Assembly: GCF_004323595.1 (NCBI RefSeq)
Contig: NZ_AP019373.1
Location: 992,001 to 1,056,000 of the forward strand
Length of the DNA stretch: 64,000 nucleotides
Direction of reading: 5' to 3'
Source of the DNA: Sulfuricystis thermophila
GTDB taxonomy: Bacteria > Pseudomonadota > Gammaproteobacteria > Burkholderiales > Rhodocyclaceae
Shown here: piece after piece, positions 17,815-28,234 of the stretch
How the letters are laid out: every line of letters begins with the position of its first letter
How positions within the stretch are numbered: position 1 is the first letter of the stretch
The notes under the pieces: generated by a model
What the model saw: the letters and a program-made list of their open reading frames with translations, nothing else
Told to the model about the DNA's origin: nothing
Databases searched by the model: none
Made by a program: the position numbers and the translations under genes

Positions 17815-18923
17815 TGACGACCAATCTGCTCGATTTCGATATCGATGGGCTGACAGCCTGGTTCGCGCAGTTGGGCGAGAAACCCTTCCGCGCCCGCCAG
17901 GTGTTGCGCTGGATGCATCGTTTCGGCGTCGACGATTTCGGGCAGATGACCGATGTGGCGAAAAGCCTGCGTGAGAAGCTGGCGGAAACGGCCGAGATTC
18001 GCGGCCCTGTCCCCGTGCGTGACAGCACGGCTGCCGATGGCACGCGCAAGTGGCTGCTGGACGTGGGGCAGGGCAATGCCGTCGAGACGGTGTTCATTCC
18101 CGAAGCCAGCCGCGGCACCCTGTGCGTGTCGACGCAGGTGGGCTGCGCGCTCGAATGCGCGTTTTGCTCGACGGGTCGGCAAGGCTTCAACCGCAATCTG
18201 ACGACGGCCGAGATCATCGGCCAGCTCTGGCACGCGAACCGCATGCTCGGCGCGGTCAAGCAGCCGGGGGTGAGCGATTCCGGAGAGCGGGTGATCAGCA
18301 ACGTCGTGCTGATGGGCATGGGCGAGCCGCTCGCCAATTACGACAATGTCGTCGCCGCCTTGCGGCTGATGTTGGATGACCATGCTTACGGCCTGTCGCG
18401 CCGGCGTGTCACCGTCTCCACCGCCGGGATGGTGCCGGCGATCGATCGGCTACGTGCGGATTGTCCGGTGGCGCTGGCGGTCTCTCTCCATGCGCCGAAC
18501 GACGCCTTGCGCGATCAACTGGTGCCACTCAACAAGAAATATCCGCTCAAAGAGCTCATGGCGGCCTGCCGGCGCTATCTGGAAAACGCGCCGCGCGATT
18601 TCATTACCTTCGAATACGTGCTGCTCGCGGGGGTGAATGATCACGCCGAGGATGCGCGCGCTTTGTTGAAACTGGTACGCGACATCCCCTGCAAGTTCAA
18701 CCTGATTCCGTTCAATCCCTTCCCGGAGTCGGGTTTTCGCAAGCCTTCCGCGGAGCACGTGCGCTGCTTCCAGGAAATCCTGATGGCTGCCGACATCGTC
18801 ACGACAGTGAGGAAAACCCGCGGTGATGAGATCGACGCGGCTTGCGGCCAGTTGGCGGGGCAGGTCAGGGACAGGACCAAACGCAGTTCGATCAAGTTAT
18901 CTCCAGAGGCACTCGTTCTATGA
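17814..18923 (+). CDS. rlmN: Dual-specificity 23S rRNA/tRNA A2 methyltransferase RlmN
   Basis: A radical-SAM enzyme that methylates A2503 of 23S rRNA and A37 of some tRNAs. 369 residues from the ATG at 17814. The Fe-S cluster motif is CALECAFC in the middle of the N-terminal half, followed by [16 protein letters not shown] and [14 protein letters not shown]-terminal conserved cysteine (AACGQL) is the methyl-carrying residue in the family. It overlaps ndk by one base and pilF by four. The ndk-rlmN-pilF-rodZ-ispG-hisS order is a familiar proteobacterial arrangement. Confidence 0.94.
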   Translation: MTTNLLDFDIDGLTAWFAQLGEKPFRARQVLRWMHRFGVDDFGQMTDVAKSLREKLAETAEIRGPVPVRDSTAADGTRKWLLDVGQGNAVETVFIPEASRGTLCVSTQVGCALECAFCSTGRQGFNRNLTTAEIIGQLWHANRMLGAVKQPGVSDSGERVISNVVLMGMGEPLANYDNVVAALRLMLDDHAYGLSRRRVTVSTAGMVPAIDRLRADCPVALAVSLHAPNDALRDQLVPLNKKYPLKELMAACRRYLENAPRDFITFEYVLLAGVNDHAEDARALLKLVRDIPCKFNLIPFNPFPESGFRKPSAEHVRCFQEILMAADIVTTVRKTRGDEIDAACGQLAGQVRDRTKRSSIKLSPEALVL

Positions 18924-19732
18924 TCCCGATGCGCTCGTTGACGTTTCTGCTTGCCCTGGCATCCGCCCTGGCAGGCTGTGCGGGCACGTCCGCTCCGCCC
19001 AAGCAGGAGCCGCTGCCCGATCTGGAACAGCAGACGGCGAGCGGCCCGCCCGTGGCCGCCGATCCGCGCGAACGGGCGAAGGTACATACCGATCTCGGCC
19101 TCGCCTATCTGCGCGATGGCCAGTATGAAGTCGCGCTCAACGAAGCCAAGATCGCTATCGAGGCTCAGGACGGCTATGCGCCGGCCTATAACCTGAAGGG
19201 GCTCGTGCATATGGTTCTTGGCCAGAACTCGGAGGCCGAGGCGGCCTTCCGTCAGGCACTGGCACTGGCTCCAGGCAACCCCGAGATCAGCAACAACTAC
19301 GGGTGGTTCCTCTGTCAGACGGGCAGGGTCAAGGATTCATTCGCCCATTTCAACAAGGCGCTCTCCAATCCGCTCTACAAGACGCCCGCCACCGCCCTGC
19401 ACAACATGGGCGTGTGCGCGCTGATGGACAAGGACGACGTCACCGCCGAGTCCTACCTGTTCCGTGCCCTGAAGCTCGATCCGAACGATCTGCGCGCCTA
19501 TTACCTGTTGGCAGAAATCGATTACCGGCGCGGACGTTACGAAGACGCACGCGAGTGGCTGCGCAAGCTGCATGAGAAGATCGAACCGACCGCGGAAACC
19601 GTCTGGCTGTCGTTGCGTATCGACCGCAAACTCGGCGACCGCAAGAGCGAGGCGGCCAACATGGGACTCCTGCGCGGGAAATTCCGTGATTCGCCCGAAT
19701 ATCTGTTGATGATGCGCGGAGCGTTCGATTGA
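18920..19732 (+). CDS. pilF: Type IV pilus biogenesis lipoprotein PilF/PilW
   Basis: An outer-membrane lipoprotein that helps the PilQ secretin localise and assemble. 270 residues from the ATG at 18920, which forms ATGA with the rlmN stop. Lipobox LAGC is followed by TPR repeats over about residues 55-230 ([54 protein letters not shown]). It shows that the cell has, or had, type IV pili, which matters for the dispersed repeat discussed in the findings. Confidence 0.88.
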   Translation: MIPMRSLTFLLALASALAGCAGTSAPPKQEPLPDLEQQTASGPPVAADPRERAKVHTDLGLAYLRDGQYEVALNEAKIAIEAQDGYAPAYNLKGLVHMVLGQNSEAEAAFRQALALAPGNPEISNNYGWFLCQTGRVKDSFAHFNKALSNPLYKTPATALHNMGVCALMDKDDVTAESYLFRALKLDPNDLRAYYLLAEIDYRRGRYEDAREWLRKLHEKIEPTAETVWLSLRIDRKLGDRKSEAANMGLLRGKFRDSPEYLLMMRGAFD

Positions 19733-20559
19733 GCGAGTTGGAGCACAGCATCGCCGGCAGCGAAACTTCGCCGGTAGCAGCAACCCCTTCTGTCGGGGCG
19801 CAGCTGCGGGCCGCGCGCGAGGCGGCGCAACTGACCCATGACGATGTCGCCCAGACGCTGAAATTCAGCCCACGTCAGATCGCCGCCCTCGAAGCCGACG
19901 ATTACGCGGCGCTGCCCGGCGCGACGATCGTGCGCGGTTTCGTGCGCAACTACGCGCGCCTGCTGAAACTGGATGCGGCGGCTTTGTTGCAGCAGCTCGA
20001 CGCCGCCTTGCCAAGCGGGCCGGCCGAAGTGCGTCCGCCCGACAACATGGGGATTGCCAGCGAACGACATGGTTCGCGTGAATCGTCCTCGTTGCTGACT
20101 GTGTCACTGGTGCTGCTGCTGGCCGCTGCCTTGTTGGTGCTGTGGCATTTCTTCGGCCCGGCGCCACAGCGGCCTGCGACTGCGGCTGGTGGCGCCGAAT
20201 CGTCGATCGGACAAACCACCAGCCTGACGCCTGCTTCACCGTCTGCTGCGCCGGCGCCCGCTGCCACGCCTGGCGACGGTCCCGCGTTGCCGCCCGCCAA
20301 AGTGGTGAACGGTGAGGGATTGACGCCGGCTTTGCATTTCTCGTTTGCCGACCGTTCCTGGGTCGAGGTCGTCGATGCAAACAAGCAGGTGCTGCACAGC
20401 GCTGAGAATCCGCCGGGCAGCGAGCTGAATCTCACCGGTCAGCCGCCGTTTGACATCGTGATCGGCAATGCGACGAAGGTCACCCTGTCCTATGATGGCA
20501 AGCCGATCGACCTCGCTCCCTACACCCGCGCCGAAGTGGCGCGCCTGAGACTCGAATGA
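19729..20559 (+). CDS. RodZ-like helix-turn-helix membrane protein
   Basis: 276 residues. The start is a TTG overlapping the pilF stop (TTGA). A cytosolic Xre-type helix-turn-helix (about 22-90, [21 protein letters not shown]) is followed by one membrane helix (about 117-140), an Ala/Pro linker, and a periplasmic DUF4115 domain (about 195-276, [20 protein letters not shown]). RodZ links MreB filaments to the membrane in rod-shape control; the same architecture here suggests that role. It is co-translated with ispG (ATGA). Confidence 0.85.
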   Translation: MSELEHSIAGSETSPVAATPSVGAQLRAAREAAQLTHDDVAQTLKFSPRQIAALEADDYAALPGATIVRGFVRNYARLLKLDAAALLQQLDAALPSGPAEVRPPDNMGIASERHGSRESSSLLTVSLVLLLAAALLVLWHFFGPAPQRPATAAGGAESSIGQTTSLTPASPSAAPAPAATPGDGPALPPAKVVNGEGLTPALHFSFADRSWVEVVDANKQVLHSAENPPGSELNLTGQPPFDIVIGNATKVTLSYDGKPIDLAPYTRAEVARLRLE

Positions 20560-21791
20560 CCATGACTGCGAGCGTTCCAACGCGCCGGCCGACGCGGCAG
20601 GTCATGGTCGGCAAAGTCGGCGTTGGCGGGACGGCACCGGTGGTCGTCCAAGCGATGACCAATACCGATACCGCCGACGTCTTCGCCACCGCCCAGCAGG
20701 TTGCGGAGCTCAATCGCGCCGGTGCCGAGATCGTGCGCGTCACGGTGAATACCCGCGAGGCCGCGCTGGCGGTGCCGAAGATCAAGGAGCGGCTGGCGCA
20801 GTTACATTTCGACGTGCCGCTCGTCGGCGACTTCCATTTCAACGGCCACAAGCTCTTGGCGGAAGTGCCGGAATGCGCCGCCGCGCTCGACAAGCTGCGC
20901 ATCAATCCTGGCAACGTCGGCAAGGGGGCCAAGCGTGACGAGCAGTTCGCGCGCATGATCGAATTCGCCTGCCGATACCAAAAGCCCGTGCGCATCGGCG
21001 TCAATTGGGGCAGCCTCGATCAGGAGCTCCTCGCCCGATTGATGGACGAGAATGCCCGTCGCCCGGAACCAAAAGATGCGACGGGGCTGATGCGCGAGGC
21101 GATGGTGGCCTCTGCCCTCGAATCGGCGGCGCAGGCCGAAAAGCTGGGGCTGCCCGGCGATGCGATCGTGCTTTCCTGCAAAGTGAGTGGCGTCCAAGAC
21201 CTGATCGCGATCTACCGTGATCTTTCGGCGCGTTGCGACTATCCGCTGCATTTGGGGCTGACCGAGGCCGGCATGGGCAGCAAGGGCATCGTCGCTTCGA
21301 CGGCGGCGCTCGCCGTGCTGCTGCAGGAAGGCATCGGCGATACGATCCGCGTCTCGCTCACGCCGGAGCCGAATGAGCCGCGCACCAAGGAGGTCGTCGT
21401 CGCGCAGGAAATCCTGCAGACGATGGGACTCAGGGCCTTTACGCCGATGGTGGTCGCCTGTCCCGGTTGCGGGCGCACGAGCAGCACTTTTTTCCAGGAG
21501 CTCGCCCAGGACATCCAAAAATATGTGCGGGCGAAGATGCCGGAGTGGCGGCTCGAACACCGTGGCGTCGAGGAGATGACCGTGGCGGTAATGGGCTGCG
21601 TCGTCAATGGCCCCGGCGAGAGCAAGCACGCCAATCTCGGCATCTCGCTGCCCGGCACGGGTGAAGCGCCGGCAGCACCCGTCTATGCCGATGGCGAACG
21701 CATCACCACCTTGCGCGGCGAGAACATCGCCGCCGAATTCCGCGCCATCATCGACGCTTACGTCGAGAGAACCTACCCGAAACATTCATGA
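20556..21791 (+). CDS. ispG: 4-hydroxy-3-methylbut-2-enyl-diphosphate synthase
   Basis: Converts MEcPP to HMBPP in the non-mevalonate isoprenoid pathway using a 4Fe-4S cluster. 411 residues, the length usual in proteobacteria. Cluster cysteines lie in ACPGCGRTS and [10 protein letters not shown] near the C-terminus; the TIM-barrel start has [10 protein letters not shown]. The N-terminal conserved segment (residues 18-28) contains a sense copy of the 26-bp repeat read KVGVGGTAP, so the repeat sits in protein that is conserved in the family. It overlaps both neighbours by four bases. Confidence 0.95.
   Translation: MTMTASVPTRRPTRQVMVGKVGVGGTAPVVVQAMTNTDTADVFATAQQVAELNRAGAEIVRVTVNTREAALAVPKIKERLAQLHFDVPLVGDFHFNGHKLLAEVPECAAALDKLRINPGNVGKGAKRDEQFARMIEFACRYQKPVRIGVNWGSLDQELLARLMDENARRPEPKDATGLMREAMVASALESAAQAEKLGLPGDAIVLSCKVSGVQDLIAIYRDLSARCDYPLHLGLTEAGMGSKGIVASTAALAVLLQEGIGDTIRVSLTPEPNEPRTKEVVVAQEILQTMGLRAFTPMVVACPGCGRTSSTFFQELAQDIQKYVRAKMPEWRLEHRGVEEMTVAVMGCVVNGPGESKHANLGISLPGTGEAPAAPVYADGERITTLRGENIAAEFRAIIDAYVERTYPKHS
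20613..20638 (+). repeat. 26-bp dispersed repeat, copy 5
   Basis: In frame in ispG as K-V-G-V-G-G-T-A-P. It matches perfectly at all conserved positions (y = T). Confidence 0.85.
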
Positions 21792-23083
21792 GCCAGATCC
21801 TGCAAGCCATCCGCGGCATGAACGACATCCTGCCGCCCGAATCCGAGCGCTGGGAGCGCTTCGAGGAGACCGTGCGCGATTGGCTGTTTTCCTACGGCTA
21901 TCGGCCGATCCGCATGCCGCTCGTCGAGCCCACGCCCCTCTTTGCGCGCGCGATCGGCGCGGTGACCGACATCGTCGAAAAGGAGATGTATTCCTTCACC
22001 GACGCGCTCAATGGCGAAGCGCTCACCTTGCGTCCGGAGGGCACCGCCTCTTGCGTACGCGCCGTGCTGCAGCACAATCTTCTTTACGATGGGCCGAAGC
22101 GGCTGTGGTACATGGGGCCGATGTTTCGCCACGAGCGACCGCAGAAAGGGCGTTACCGGCAGTTCCATCAGGTCGGTGTGGAAGCCCTCGGCCTGCCTGG
22201 CCCCGACATCGATGCCGAGCAGATCCTCATGTGCGCCCGGCTGTGGGACGATCTGGGGCTGGAAGGGATTCGCCTCGAAATCAACTCGCTGGGCGAGCTC
22301 GAGGAGCGCACCAGGCATCGCGCCGACCTGATCGCCTATCTCGAAAAGCACATCGAAGAGCTCGACGAGGACGGCCGGCGGCGGCTGCACACCAATCCCT
22401 TGCGCATCCTCGATACCAAGAATCCGGCCCTGCAGGAGATCGTCGAAGCGGCGCCGAAGCTGATCGACTATCTCGGCAAAGCCTCGCTCGAGCATTTCGA
22501 AGGTGTGCAGCAACTGCTCGAGGATGCCGGGGTTCCCTATCGCGTCAATCCGCGGCTGGTGCGCGGGCTGGACTACTACAATCTCACCGTGTTCGAGTGG
22601 GTGACCGACCGGCTCGGCGCGCAGGGCACGGTCTGCGCCGGTGGGCGTTACGACGGCCTGATCGCGCAGCTGGGCGGCAAGCCGGCGCCCGCCTGCGGTT
22701 TTGCGCTGGGCATCGAGCGGCTGATGGCCCTGCTCGAAGCGCAGGGCGAACTCCCCGAGGCACCCGCGGTCGATGTCTATGTCGTGCATCAGGGCGAGGC
22801 GGCACAGCGGCTGGCCTTCCGCGCCGCGGAAGCCTTGCGCGACATCGGTTGCGCGGTCATCACCCACATGGGTGGCGGCAGTTTCAAGTCACAGATGAAA
22901 CGCGCCGATGCCTCCGGTGCGCAGTTGGCGGTGATCATCGGCGAGGATGAGGCACAGAAGAACGAAGCGAGCTTGAAACCCTTACGTGTCGAGAGGGAAC
23001 AATGGCGCGTGGCTGTCGATGGACTCGCGGATGCGGTGAATGACTGGCTCTTCGGTGCGGATGAGGCAATCAACGAGGAATGA
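21788..23083 (+). CDS. hisS: Histidyl-tRNA synthetase
   Basis: A class II aminoacyl-tRNA synthetase, 431 residues. Motif 2 is [19 protein letters not shown]; the His-specific motif is [15 protein letters not shown]; motif 3 is GFALGIERL; the C-terminal anticodon-binding domain covers about 335-431. It starts at an ATG overlapping the ispG stop and ends three bases before the yfgM gene. Translation coupling with ispG is likely. Confidence 0.96.
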   Translation: MSQILQAIRGMNDILPPESERWERFEETVRDWLFSYGYRPIRMPLVEPTPLFARAIGAVTDIVEKEMYSFTDALNGEALTLRPEGTASCVRAVLQHNLLYDGPKRLWYMGPMFRHERPQKGRYRQFHQVGVEALGLPGPDIDAEQILMCARLWDDLGLEGIRLEINSLGELEERTRHRADLIAYLEKHIEELDEDGRRRLHTNPLRILDTKNPALQEIVEAAPKLIDYLGKASLEHFEGVQQLLEDAGVPYRVNPRLVRGLDYYNLTVFEWVTDRLGAQGTVCAGGRYDGLIAQLGGKPAPACGFALGIERLMALLEAQGELPEAPAVDVYVVHQGEAAQRLAFRAAEALRDIGCAVITHMGGGSFKSQMKRADASGAQLAVIIGEDEAQKNEASLKPLRVEREQWRVAVDGLADAVNDWLFGADEAINEE

Positions 23084-23086
23084 AGC

Positions 23087-23749
23087 ATGGCAACCTACGA
23101 TCTCGAAGAACAGGAACAGATTGAAGAGCTGAAGACCTGGTGGAAGATGCACGGCACGCTGGTCACCTCGGTGGTGGTCGCGTTCGCGGTCGCCGTGGTC
23201 GGCTGGCAGGTCTGGCAATGGTGGCAACGCAACGAGGCCGCCAAGGCCGCGCAGCTATTTGGCAACCTGCAGCAGGCGCTGGCGCAGCAGGATGTGAAAC
23301 GCGTGCGCCTCCTGGCCGGAGAGCTCGTCGACAAGCATGCGGGCACGGCCTATGCCGGCATGGCGGCGATGGTCGCCGGCAAGGTGCTGGCCGAGACCGG
23401 CGATCTGAAATCGGCCCAGGCCCAGTACGGTTGGGCGGCGGAACATGCGACGGATCAGGGTACACGCGATCTCGCGCGACTCAGGCAGGCCATCGTGCTC
23501 ATCGAAGAGAAATCCTTCGACGAGGCGTTGAAGCTCCTTGCCGTGCCGCCAACGCCGAATTTGATGGCACGCTTCCTGGAAGTACGCGGCGACGTGCTCG
23601 CCGCCCAAGGCAAGACTAAAGAGGCTCGCAGCGCCTATGAAGAGGCGATCAAGGCGCTCGAAGCCGACCGTCAGGCCGAGGGTCTGCCGCCCGGACCGTA
23701 TCTCGACATCCTGAAGGACAAACGCGACGCGATCGGGGTGGCCTCATGA
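23087..23749 (+). CDS. yfgM: YfgM-family ancillary translocon protein
   Basis: 220 residues: a short cytosolic N-terminus (YDLEEQEQIEELKTWWK), one membrane helix (about 26-45), then a periplasmic TPR-like domain. In Escherichia coli YfgM associates with the SecYEG translocon and the chaperone PpiD. The hisS-yfgM-bamB-der order supports the call. It overlaps bamB by four bases (ATGA). A weak antisense match to the 26-bp repeat lies in the C-terminal half. Confidence 0.88.
   Translation: MATYDLEEQEQIEELKTWWKMHGTLVTSVVVAFAVAVVGWQVWQWWQRNEAAKAAQLFGNLQQALAQQDVKRVRLLAGELVDKHAGTAYAGMAAMVAGKVLAETGDLKSAQAQYGWAAEHATDQGTRDLARLRQAIVLIEEKSFDEALKLLAVPPTPNLMARFLEVRGDVLAAQGKTKEARSAYEEAIKALEADRQAEGLPPGPYLDILKDKRDAIGVAS
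23538..23562 (-). repeat. Weak, 25-nt copy of the dispersed repeat
   Basis: Antisense in yfgM. TCGGCG and CACGGCA are present, but one base is missing from the variable block and the ends differ. It could be chance. Confidence 0.4.
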
Positions 23750-24915
23750 GGTTCTCCACACTGCTGTTGTCGTGCGCCACCGTGCTGCTGGCCGGCTGCG
23801 CCACCATCAGCGACACCGTCGATGCGTTGAATCCCTTCAGCAAGTCGGCGCCGAAGTCCAAGCCCGCGCCGCTGCCGTCCTTCCAGCCACAGGCCGAGGT
23901 CATACGCCTGTGGCAGGCGAGCATCGGCAAGGCCGGGGAATACGTACTGACGCCCGCGGTGGTCGGCGAAAGCGTCTATGCCGCAGCGCGTGACGGCACG
24001 CTGGCACGCCTCGACGACGGCCGCCAGGTCTGGCGGATCGAGACGGGCAAGGTATTCTCCGGCGGTGTCGGCGCCAGCGACCGGCTGGTGGTGGTGGGCA
24101 CGCCGAAAGGGGAGGTGCTTGCCTTCCATGCGCAAGATGGCAAGTTGGCCTGGCAGGCGCAGGTCAGTTCCGAAATCCTTGCCTCCCCGGCATTGGCAGG
24201 CGATCTCGTCGTCGTGCGCAGCAACGATGCGCGCATCTTCGCCTTCGATGCGGTCGACGGCAAGCGCCGCTGGGTGTATCAGCGACCGACCCCTGCACTG
24301 GTGTTGCGTTCCACGGCTGGCGTCGTGCTGATCGACAAGGCCATCTACGCCGGCTTCCCCGGCGGCAAACTGGTGGCCATTTCCCGCAGCAACGGTGCGG
24401 CACTGTGGGAGGCTTCCGTCGCGCTGCCGCGTGGCACGACCGAGCTCGAGCGCATCGCCGATGTCGCCAGCGATCCGGTGGTCGAAACGGATACCGTCTG
24501 TGCCGTCGCCTATCAGGGGCGACTGGCTTGTTTCGACAGCGACAACGGCCGGCAGCTCTGGGCGCGCGACATATCTTCGGTGGCCGGCCTCGACATCGGC
24601 CATCGGGCCATCGTCGTCAGCGACGAAAAGGGCGTGCTGCAGGCCTTCGATCGTACGGGCGGCGCCACGTTGTGGAAGCAGGACAAGCTGCGCCTGCGCG
24701 GTGTAGGCCGCCCGCTCGCCCTGGGCCGCAAGGTCGTGGTCGGCGATTTCGAGGGCTATCTGCACGTGCTCGCCGAGGACGACGGCAGCATCTTGGCGCG
24801 TCAGGCTACCGATGGTTCGGCGATCGCCGCCGCGCCACGACGTCTGAAGGGCTTGGATGACAGGCTGGTGGTGCAAACGAAGAATGGCAGCGTGTTGGCG
24901 TTTTCCCTGCGGTAA
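23746..24915 (+). CDS. bamB: Outer-membrane assembly lipoprotein BamB
   Basis: Part of the BAM complex that inserts beta-barrel proteins into the outer membrane. 389 residues with lipobox LLAGC at the N-terminus, then an eight-bladed beta-propeller of PQQ-like repeats (GTLARLDDGRQVWRIETG, GKLAWQAQVSSEILASPAL, GAALWEASV and others). It is directly followed by der, with no gap between stop and start. Confidence 0.93.
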   Translation: MRFSTLLLSCATVLLAGCATISDTVDALNPFSKSAPKSKPAPLPSFQPQAEVIRLWQASIGKAGEYVLTPAVVGESVYAAARDGTLARLDDGRQVWRIETGKVFSGGVGASDRLVVVGTPKGEVLAFHAQDGKLAWQAQVSSEILASPALAGDLVVVRSNDARIFAFDAVDGKRRWVYQRPTPALVLRSTAGVVLIDKAIYAGFPGGKLVAISRSNGAALWEASVALPRGTTELERIADVASDPVVETDTVCAVAYQGRLACFDSDNGRQLWARDISSVAGLDIGHRAIVVSDEKGVLQAFDRTGGATLWKQDKLRLRGVGRPLALGRKVVVGDFEGYLHVLAEDDGSILARQATDGSAIAAAPRRLKGLDDRLVVQTKNGSVLAFSLR

Positions 24916-26241
24916 ATGATTCCCACCCTTGCGCTCGTCGGGCGTCCCAACGTCGGCAAATCGACTCTGTTCAACCGTTTGACCCGATCGCGGGCGGCGC
25001 TGGTGGCCGACCAGCCGGGCCTGACACGCGACCGCCACTACGGCCATGGCCGGCTCGGCAAACGGCCCTTTCTGGTCATCGATACCGGCGGTTTCGAGCC
25101 GCAGGCGAAGGAGGGTATCGTCCATGAAATGGCGCGCCAGGCCGAGGCGGCGATCGCCGAGGCCGATGCGCTGCTGTTCATCGTCGACGTGCGCACGGGC
25201 CTCACGCCGCAGGACAAGGTGATCGCCGAGCGGCTGCGCCGTTCGGGGCGCCCTGTGTATCTGGTGGTCAACAAGGCGGAAGGCATGAATCGCGACGTCG
25301 TCGCGGCGGAATTCCACGAACTCGGCTGCGGCGAACCCTATGTCATTTCCGCCGCCCATGGCGAAGGAGTGCGTGAACTCCTGGAGCTGGTGCTGGCTCG
25401 CTTTCCCGAGGAAGGGGAACAGATTCCCGAGGAGGAAGGGCCGCGCGTGGCGATCGTCGGCCGGCCCAATGTCGGCAAGAGCACGCTCGTCAACACCCTG
25501 CTCGGCGAGGAGCGCATGATCGCCTTCGATCTGCCGGGCACGACACGCGATGCGATCGCCACGCCGTTCGAGAAGAATGGCAGGCGCTACACGCTGATCG
25601 ACACGGCGGGCCTGCGCCGCAAGGGCAAGGTGTTCGAGGCGATCGAGAAATTCTCGGTGGTGAAAACCCTGCAGGCCATCGAGGCGGCGAACGTCGTCGT
25701 GCTGATGGTCGATGCCAGCCAGGACATCTCCGACCAGGACGCGCACATCGCCGGTTTCTGCTGTGATGCCGGTCGCGCGCTGGTGTTGGCGGTGAACAAG
25801 TGGGATGCCGTCGATGCCTATCGCCGCGAGCAGGTCAAGCAGGACATCCAGCGCAAACTCAACTTCCTTGGCTTTGCACGAGTGCATTACATCTCGGCCC
25901 TCAAGGGGCAGGGCGTGGCGGGCGTGTTGCAGTCGGTCGACCGCGCCTACGCCGCGGCGATGGCCAAGCTACCCACGCCGAAACTGACGCGCGTGCTGCT
26001 CGAAGCCGTGCGCAAGCAAGCGCCGCCCCGGCATGGCAACGTGCGCCCCAAACTGCGCTATGCCCATCAGGGGGGCAGCAATCCGCCGGTCGTGGTGATC
26101 CATGGCAATGCCCTCGAACACGTGCCACCGGCCTACGTGCGCTATCTCGAGCATACTTTCGTCGAGGCGTTCAAACTGCAGGGCACGCCTTTGCGCATCC
26201 AGTTCAAGAGCAGCAAGAACCCTTACGTCGATAAAGACTGA
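24916..26241 (+). CDS. der: Ribosome-assembly GTPase Der (EngA)
   Basis: A tandem GTPase needed for maturation of the 50S subunit, 441 residues. G1 motifs GRPNVGKST occur twice (near residues 8 and 180), with DTGG and DTAG switch II motifs, NKAE and NKWD base-recognition motifs, and a C-terminal KH-like domain. The ATG follows the bamB stop directly. Downstream, 26242-26420 has no gene; it opens with a half copy of the dispersed repeat (AAAGTCGGCGCGGGC) inside a GC-rich hairpin that may end the transcript. Confidence 0.96.
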   Translation: MIPTLALVGRPNVGKSTLFNRLTRSRAALVADQPGLTRDRHYGHGRLGKRPFLVIDTGGFEPQAKEGIVHEMARQAEAAIAEADALLFIVDVRTGLTPQDKVIAERLRRSGRPVYLVVNKAEGMNRDVVAAEFHELGCGEPYVISAAHGEGVRELLELVLARFPEEGEQIPEEEGPRVAIVGRPNVGKSTLVNTLLGEERMIAFDLPGTTRDAIATPFEKNGRRYTLIDTAGLRRKGKVFEAIEKFSVVKTLQAIEAANVVVLMVDASQDISDQDAHIAGFCCDAGRALVLAVNKWDAVDAYRREQVKQDIQRKLNFLGFARVHYISALKGQGVAGVLQSVDRAYAAAMAKLPTPKLTRVLLEAVRKQAPPRHGNVRPKLRYAHQGGSNPPVVVIHGNALEHVPPAYVRYLEHTFVEAFKLQGTPLRIQFKSSKNPYVDKD

Positions 26242-26420
26242 AAGTCGGCGCGGGCCGAAATGGGGCATCCTGCCGGGCGCCGGCTAAACTCGAAGCGTTG
26301 GCGCTGAAGCCGCCCGCAGCGGAGGGGGATCCGTCGCTGGCGGGGGCGTGGCGGATCCGGGCGGTGCCAGGACGGCACCGAATGGCTATACTGGTTCCAC
26401 TGAATGAGGAGGGAGCAGCG

Positions 26421-26750
26421 ATGACCTATGTGGTGACCGAAAACTGCATCAAATGCAAATACACGGATTGCGTCGATGTCTGCCCGGTCGATTGCTTCCG
26501 CGAAGGACCGAATTTCCTCGTCATCGATCCGGATGAGTGCATCGACTGCACCCTGTGTGTGCCGGAATGTCCGGCCGAGGCGATTTTCGCCGAGGACGAC
26601 GTACCTGACGATCAACGCGAATTCATCGCCTTGAACGCAGCGCTGGCCAAGCAGTGGCCGCCGATCGTCGAACGCAAGGCGCCACTGCCGGATGCAGACG
26701 AATGGCGCGGCAAGCCGGGCAAGAAGTCGCTGCTCGAACGCTGCGGCTGA
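26421..26750 (+). CDS. fdxA: 7Fe ferredoxin FdxA
   Basis: A small cytosolic electron carrier with one 3Fe-4S and one 4Fe-4S cluster. 109 residues from the ATG at 26421, behind GAGGAGGGAG. Cysteine pattern [18 protein letters not shown] and [12 protein letters not shown] matches the Azotobacter-type FdxA family, including the long C-terminal helix. It is transcribed alone: a terminator overlaps its stop codon. Confidence 0.93.
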   Translation: MTYVVTENCIKCKYTDCVDVCPVDCFREGPNFLVIDPDECIDCTLCVPECPAEAIFAEDDVPDDQREFIALNAALAKQWPPIVERKAPLPDADEWRGKPGKKSLLERCG

Positions 26751-26777
26751 GCGATGCTAGACTGCTCGGCCTTTTTT
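26745..26777 (+). terminator. Rho-independent terminator of fdxA
   Basis: Stem GGCTGAGC/GCTCGGCC (8 bp, one G-T), an 11-base loop, then TTTTTT. The left arm includes the fdxA stop codon. Confidence 0.65.
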
Positions 26778-26799
26778 GCCACTTGATGCCCGTATTCTG

Positions 26800-27924
26800 A
26801 TGCCCGGCAATACCTTCGGCACGCTGTTTTCCGTCACCTCTTTCGGCGAGTCGCATGGTCCGGCCATCGGTTGTGTGGTCGACGGCTGCCCCCCGGGGCT
26901 CGAACTCTCCACCGCTGATATCCAGGTCGAACTGGATCGCCGCAAGCCCGGCACCTCGCGCCATGTGACGCAACGGCGCGAAGCCGATGAAGTCGAAATT
27001 CTCTCCGGCGTCTTCGAAGGCAGGACCACCGGCACGCCGATTGCGCTGCTGATCCGCAACACCGACCAGCGCAGCAAGGACTACGGCGAGATCGCCCGGA
27101 GTTTCCGCCCCGGCCATGCCGATTACACCTATTGGCAGAAATACGGCATCCGCGACTACCGTGGCGGTGGGCGTTCCTCGGCCCGCGAGACAGCCGTGCG
27201 CGTCGCTGCCGGCGCGATCGCCAAGAAATGGCTGCGCGAACGTTACGGTGTGACGATCCGCGGCTGGATGAGCCAGTTGGGGCCGATCGAGATTCCGTTC
27301 GTCGATGCCGTGGAGATCGATCGTAATCCTTTCTTTGCGCCGAACGCTGCGATCGTGCCGGAGCTCGAGGCTTACATGGATCGACTGCGCAAGGCAGGCG
27401 ATTCGGTCGGTGCGAAGATCGAGGTCGTGGCCACCGGCGTGCCGCCGGGCTGGGGTGATCCGGTCTATGACCGGCTCGATGCACGGATCGCCTATGCGAT
27501 GATGGGTATCAATGCGGTCAAGGGGGTGGAAATCGGCGCCGGCTTCCGTAGCGTTGCCCAGCGCGGCAGCGAGCATGGCGACGAGCTGACGCCACAGGGG
27601 TTCCTCTCCAATCACGCCGGTGGCATCCTGGGCGGCATTTCCACCGGCCAGGACGTGCGCGTCTCCATCGCCATCAAGCCGACCTCGAGCATCCGTATTC
27701 CGCGCCGCTCGATCGACATCGACGGCCAGCCGGTGATGGTGTCTACCGAAGGGCGTCATGATCCCTGTGTCGGTATCCGTGCCACGCCGATCGCCGAGGC
27801 GATGCTCGCGCTGGTGCTGATCGATGCCGCTCTGCATCACCGGGCGCAGTGTGCCGATGTGCACTGTCCGACTGCCGCGATTCCCGGCCAGGCGCCACCG
27901 GCTGGACCGGACTCGGCCTGTTAG
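26800..27924 (+). CDS. aroC: Chorismate synthase
   Basis: Last step of the shikimate pathway: EPSP to chorismate, using reduced FMN. 374 residues from the ATG at 26800 ([20 protein letters not shown]), the standard N-terminus. Family signatures are [21 protein letters not shown] near the middle and [19 protein letters not shown] near the end. The start lies just past the fdxA terminator, so the promoter must be in or near 26751-26799, or transcription reads through. Confidence 0.96.
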   Translation: MPGNTFGTLFSVTSFGESHGPAIGCVVDGCPPGLELSTADIQVELDRRKPGTSRHVTQRREADEVEILSGVFEGRTTGTPIALLIRNTDQRSKDYGEIARSFRPGHADYTYWQKYGIRDYRGGGRSSARETAVRVAAGAIAKKWLRERYGVTIRGWMSQLGPIEIPFVDAVEIDRNPFFAPNAAIVPELEAYMDRLRKAGDSVGAKIEVVATGVPPGWGDPVYDRLDARIAYAMMGINAVKGVEIGAGFRSVAQRGSEHGDELTPQGFLSNHAGGILGGISTGQDVRVSIAIKPTSSIRIPRRSIDIDGQPVMVSTEGRHDPCVGIRATPIAEAMLALVLIDAALHHRAQCADVHCPTAAIPGQAPPAGPDSAC

Positions 27925-27970
27925 AATCCGGCCCATTTCGATAACACGACAAACAGGGAAGAAAACAGCC

Positions 27971-28234
27971 ATGCACGTCGACCATCACGATCTCTACAGC
28001 GAGTTTCCGGAACTGCGCGACGCCATCGACACGCTGAAGGCCGAGAGCGGTTTCTTCGCCGCCCTTTTCGCCCGCTACAACCGCCTGACCGGCAAGGTCG
28101 AGGATCTCGAGGAGCATGACATGCCGGTTGCCGACTTCACCCTCGAAGACTTGAAGAAGGCGCGCCTCAAGCTCAAGGACGAGATCTATCAATTGCTGAT
28201 GGCTTACCGCATCGGTCAGAAACACTGCGCTTGA
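27971..28234 (+). CDS. DUF465 (YdcH/SlyX-like) small helical protein
   Basis: 87 residues from the ATG at 27971. One long helical hairpin (DTLKAESGFFAALFARYNRLTGKVEDLEEH and LEDLKKARLKLKDEIYQLL), typical of DUF465. Function unknown. A TAGAAT hexamer at 27921-27926, just at the aroC stop, may be a -10 box. The stop overlaps the TTG start of the MFS gene (TTGA). Confidence 0.8.
   Translation: MHVDHHDLYSEFPELRDAIDTLKAESGFFAALFARYNRLTGKVEDLEEHDMPVADFTLEDLKKARLKLKDEIYQLLMAYRIGQKHCA

Noticed and set aside
26241-26255. Half copy of the 26-bp repeat after der (AAAGTCGGCGCGGGC), with a CGGCACC block near 26380
   Set aside because: The two blocks are over 100 bases apart and the first is part of a GC-rich hairpin; counted only as a possible decayed copy.
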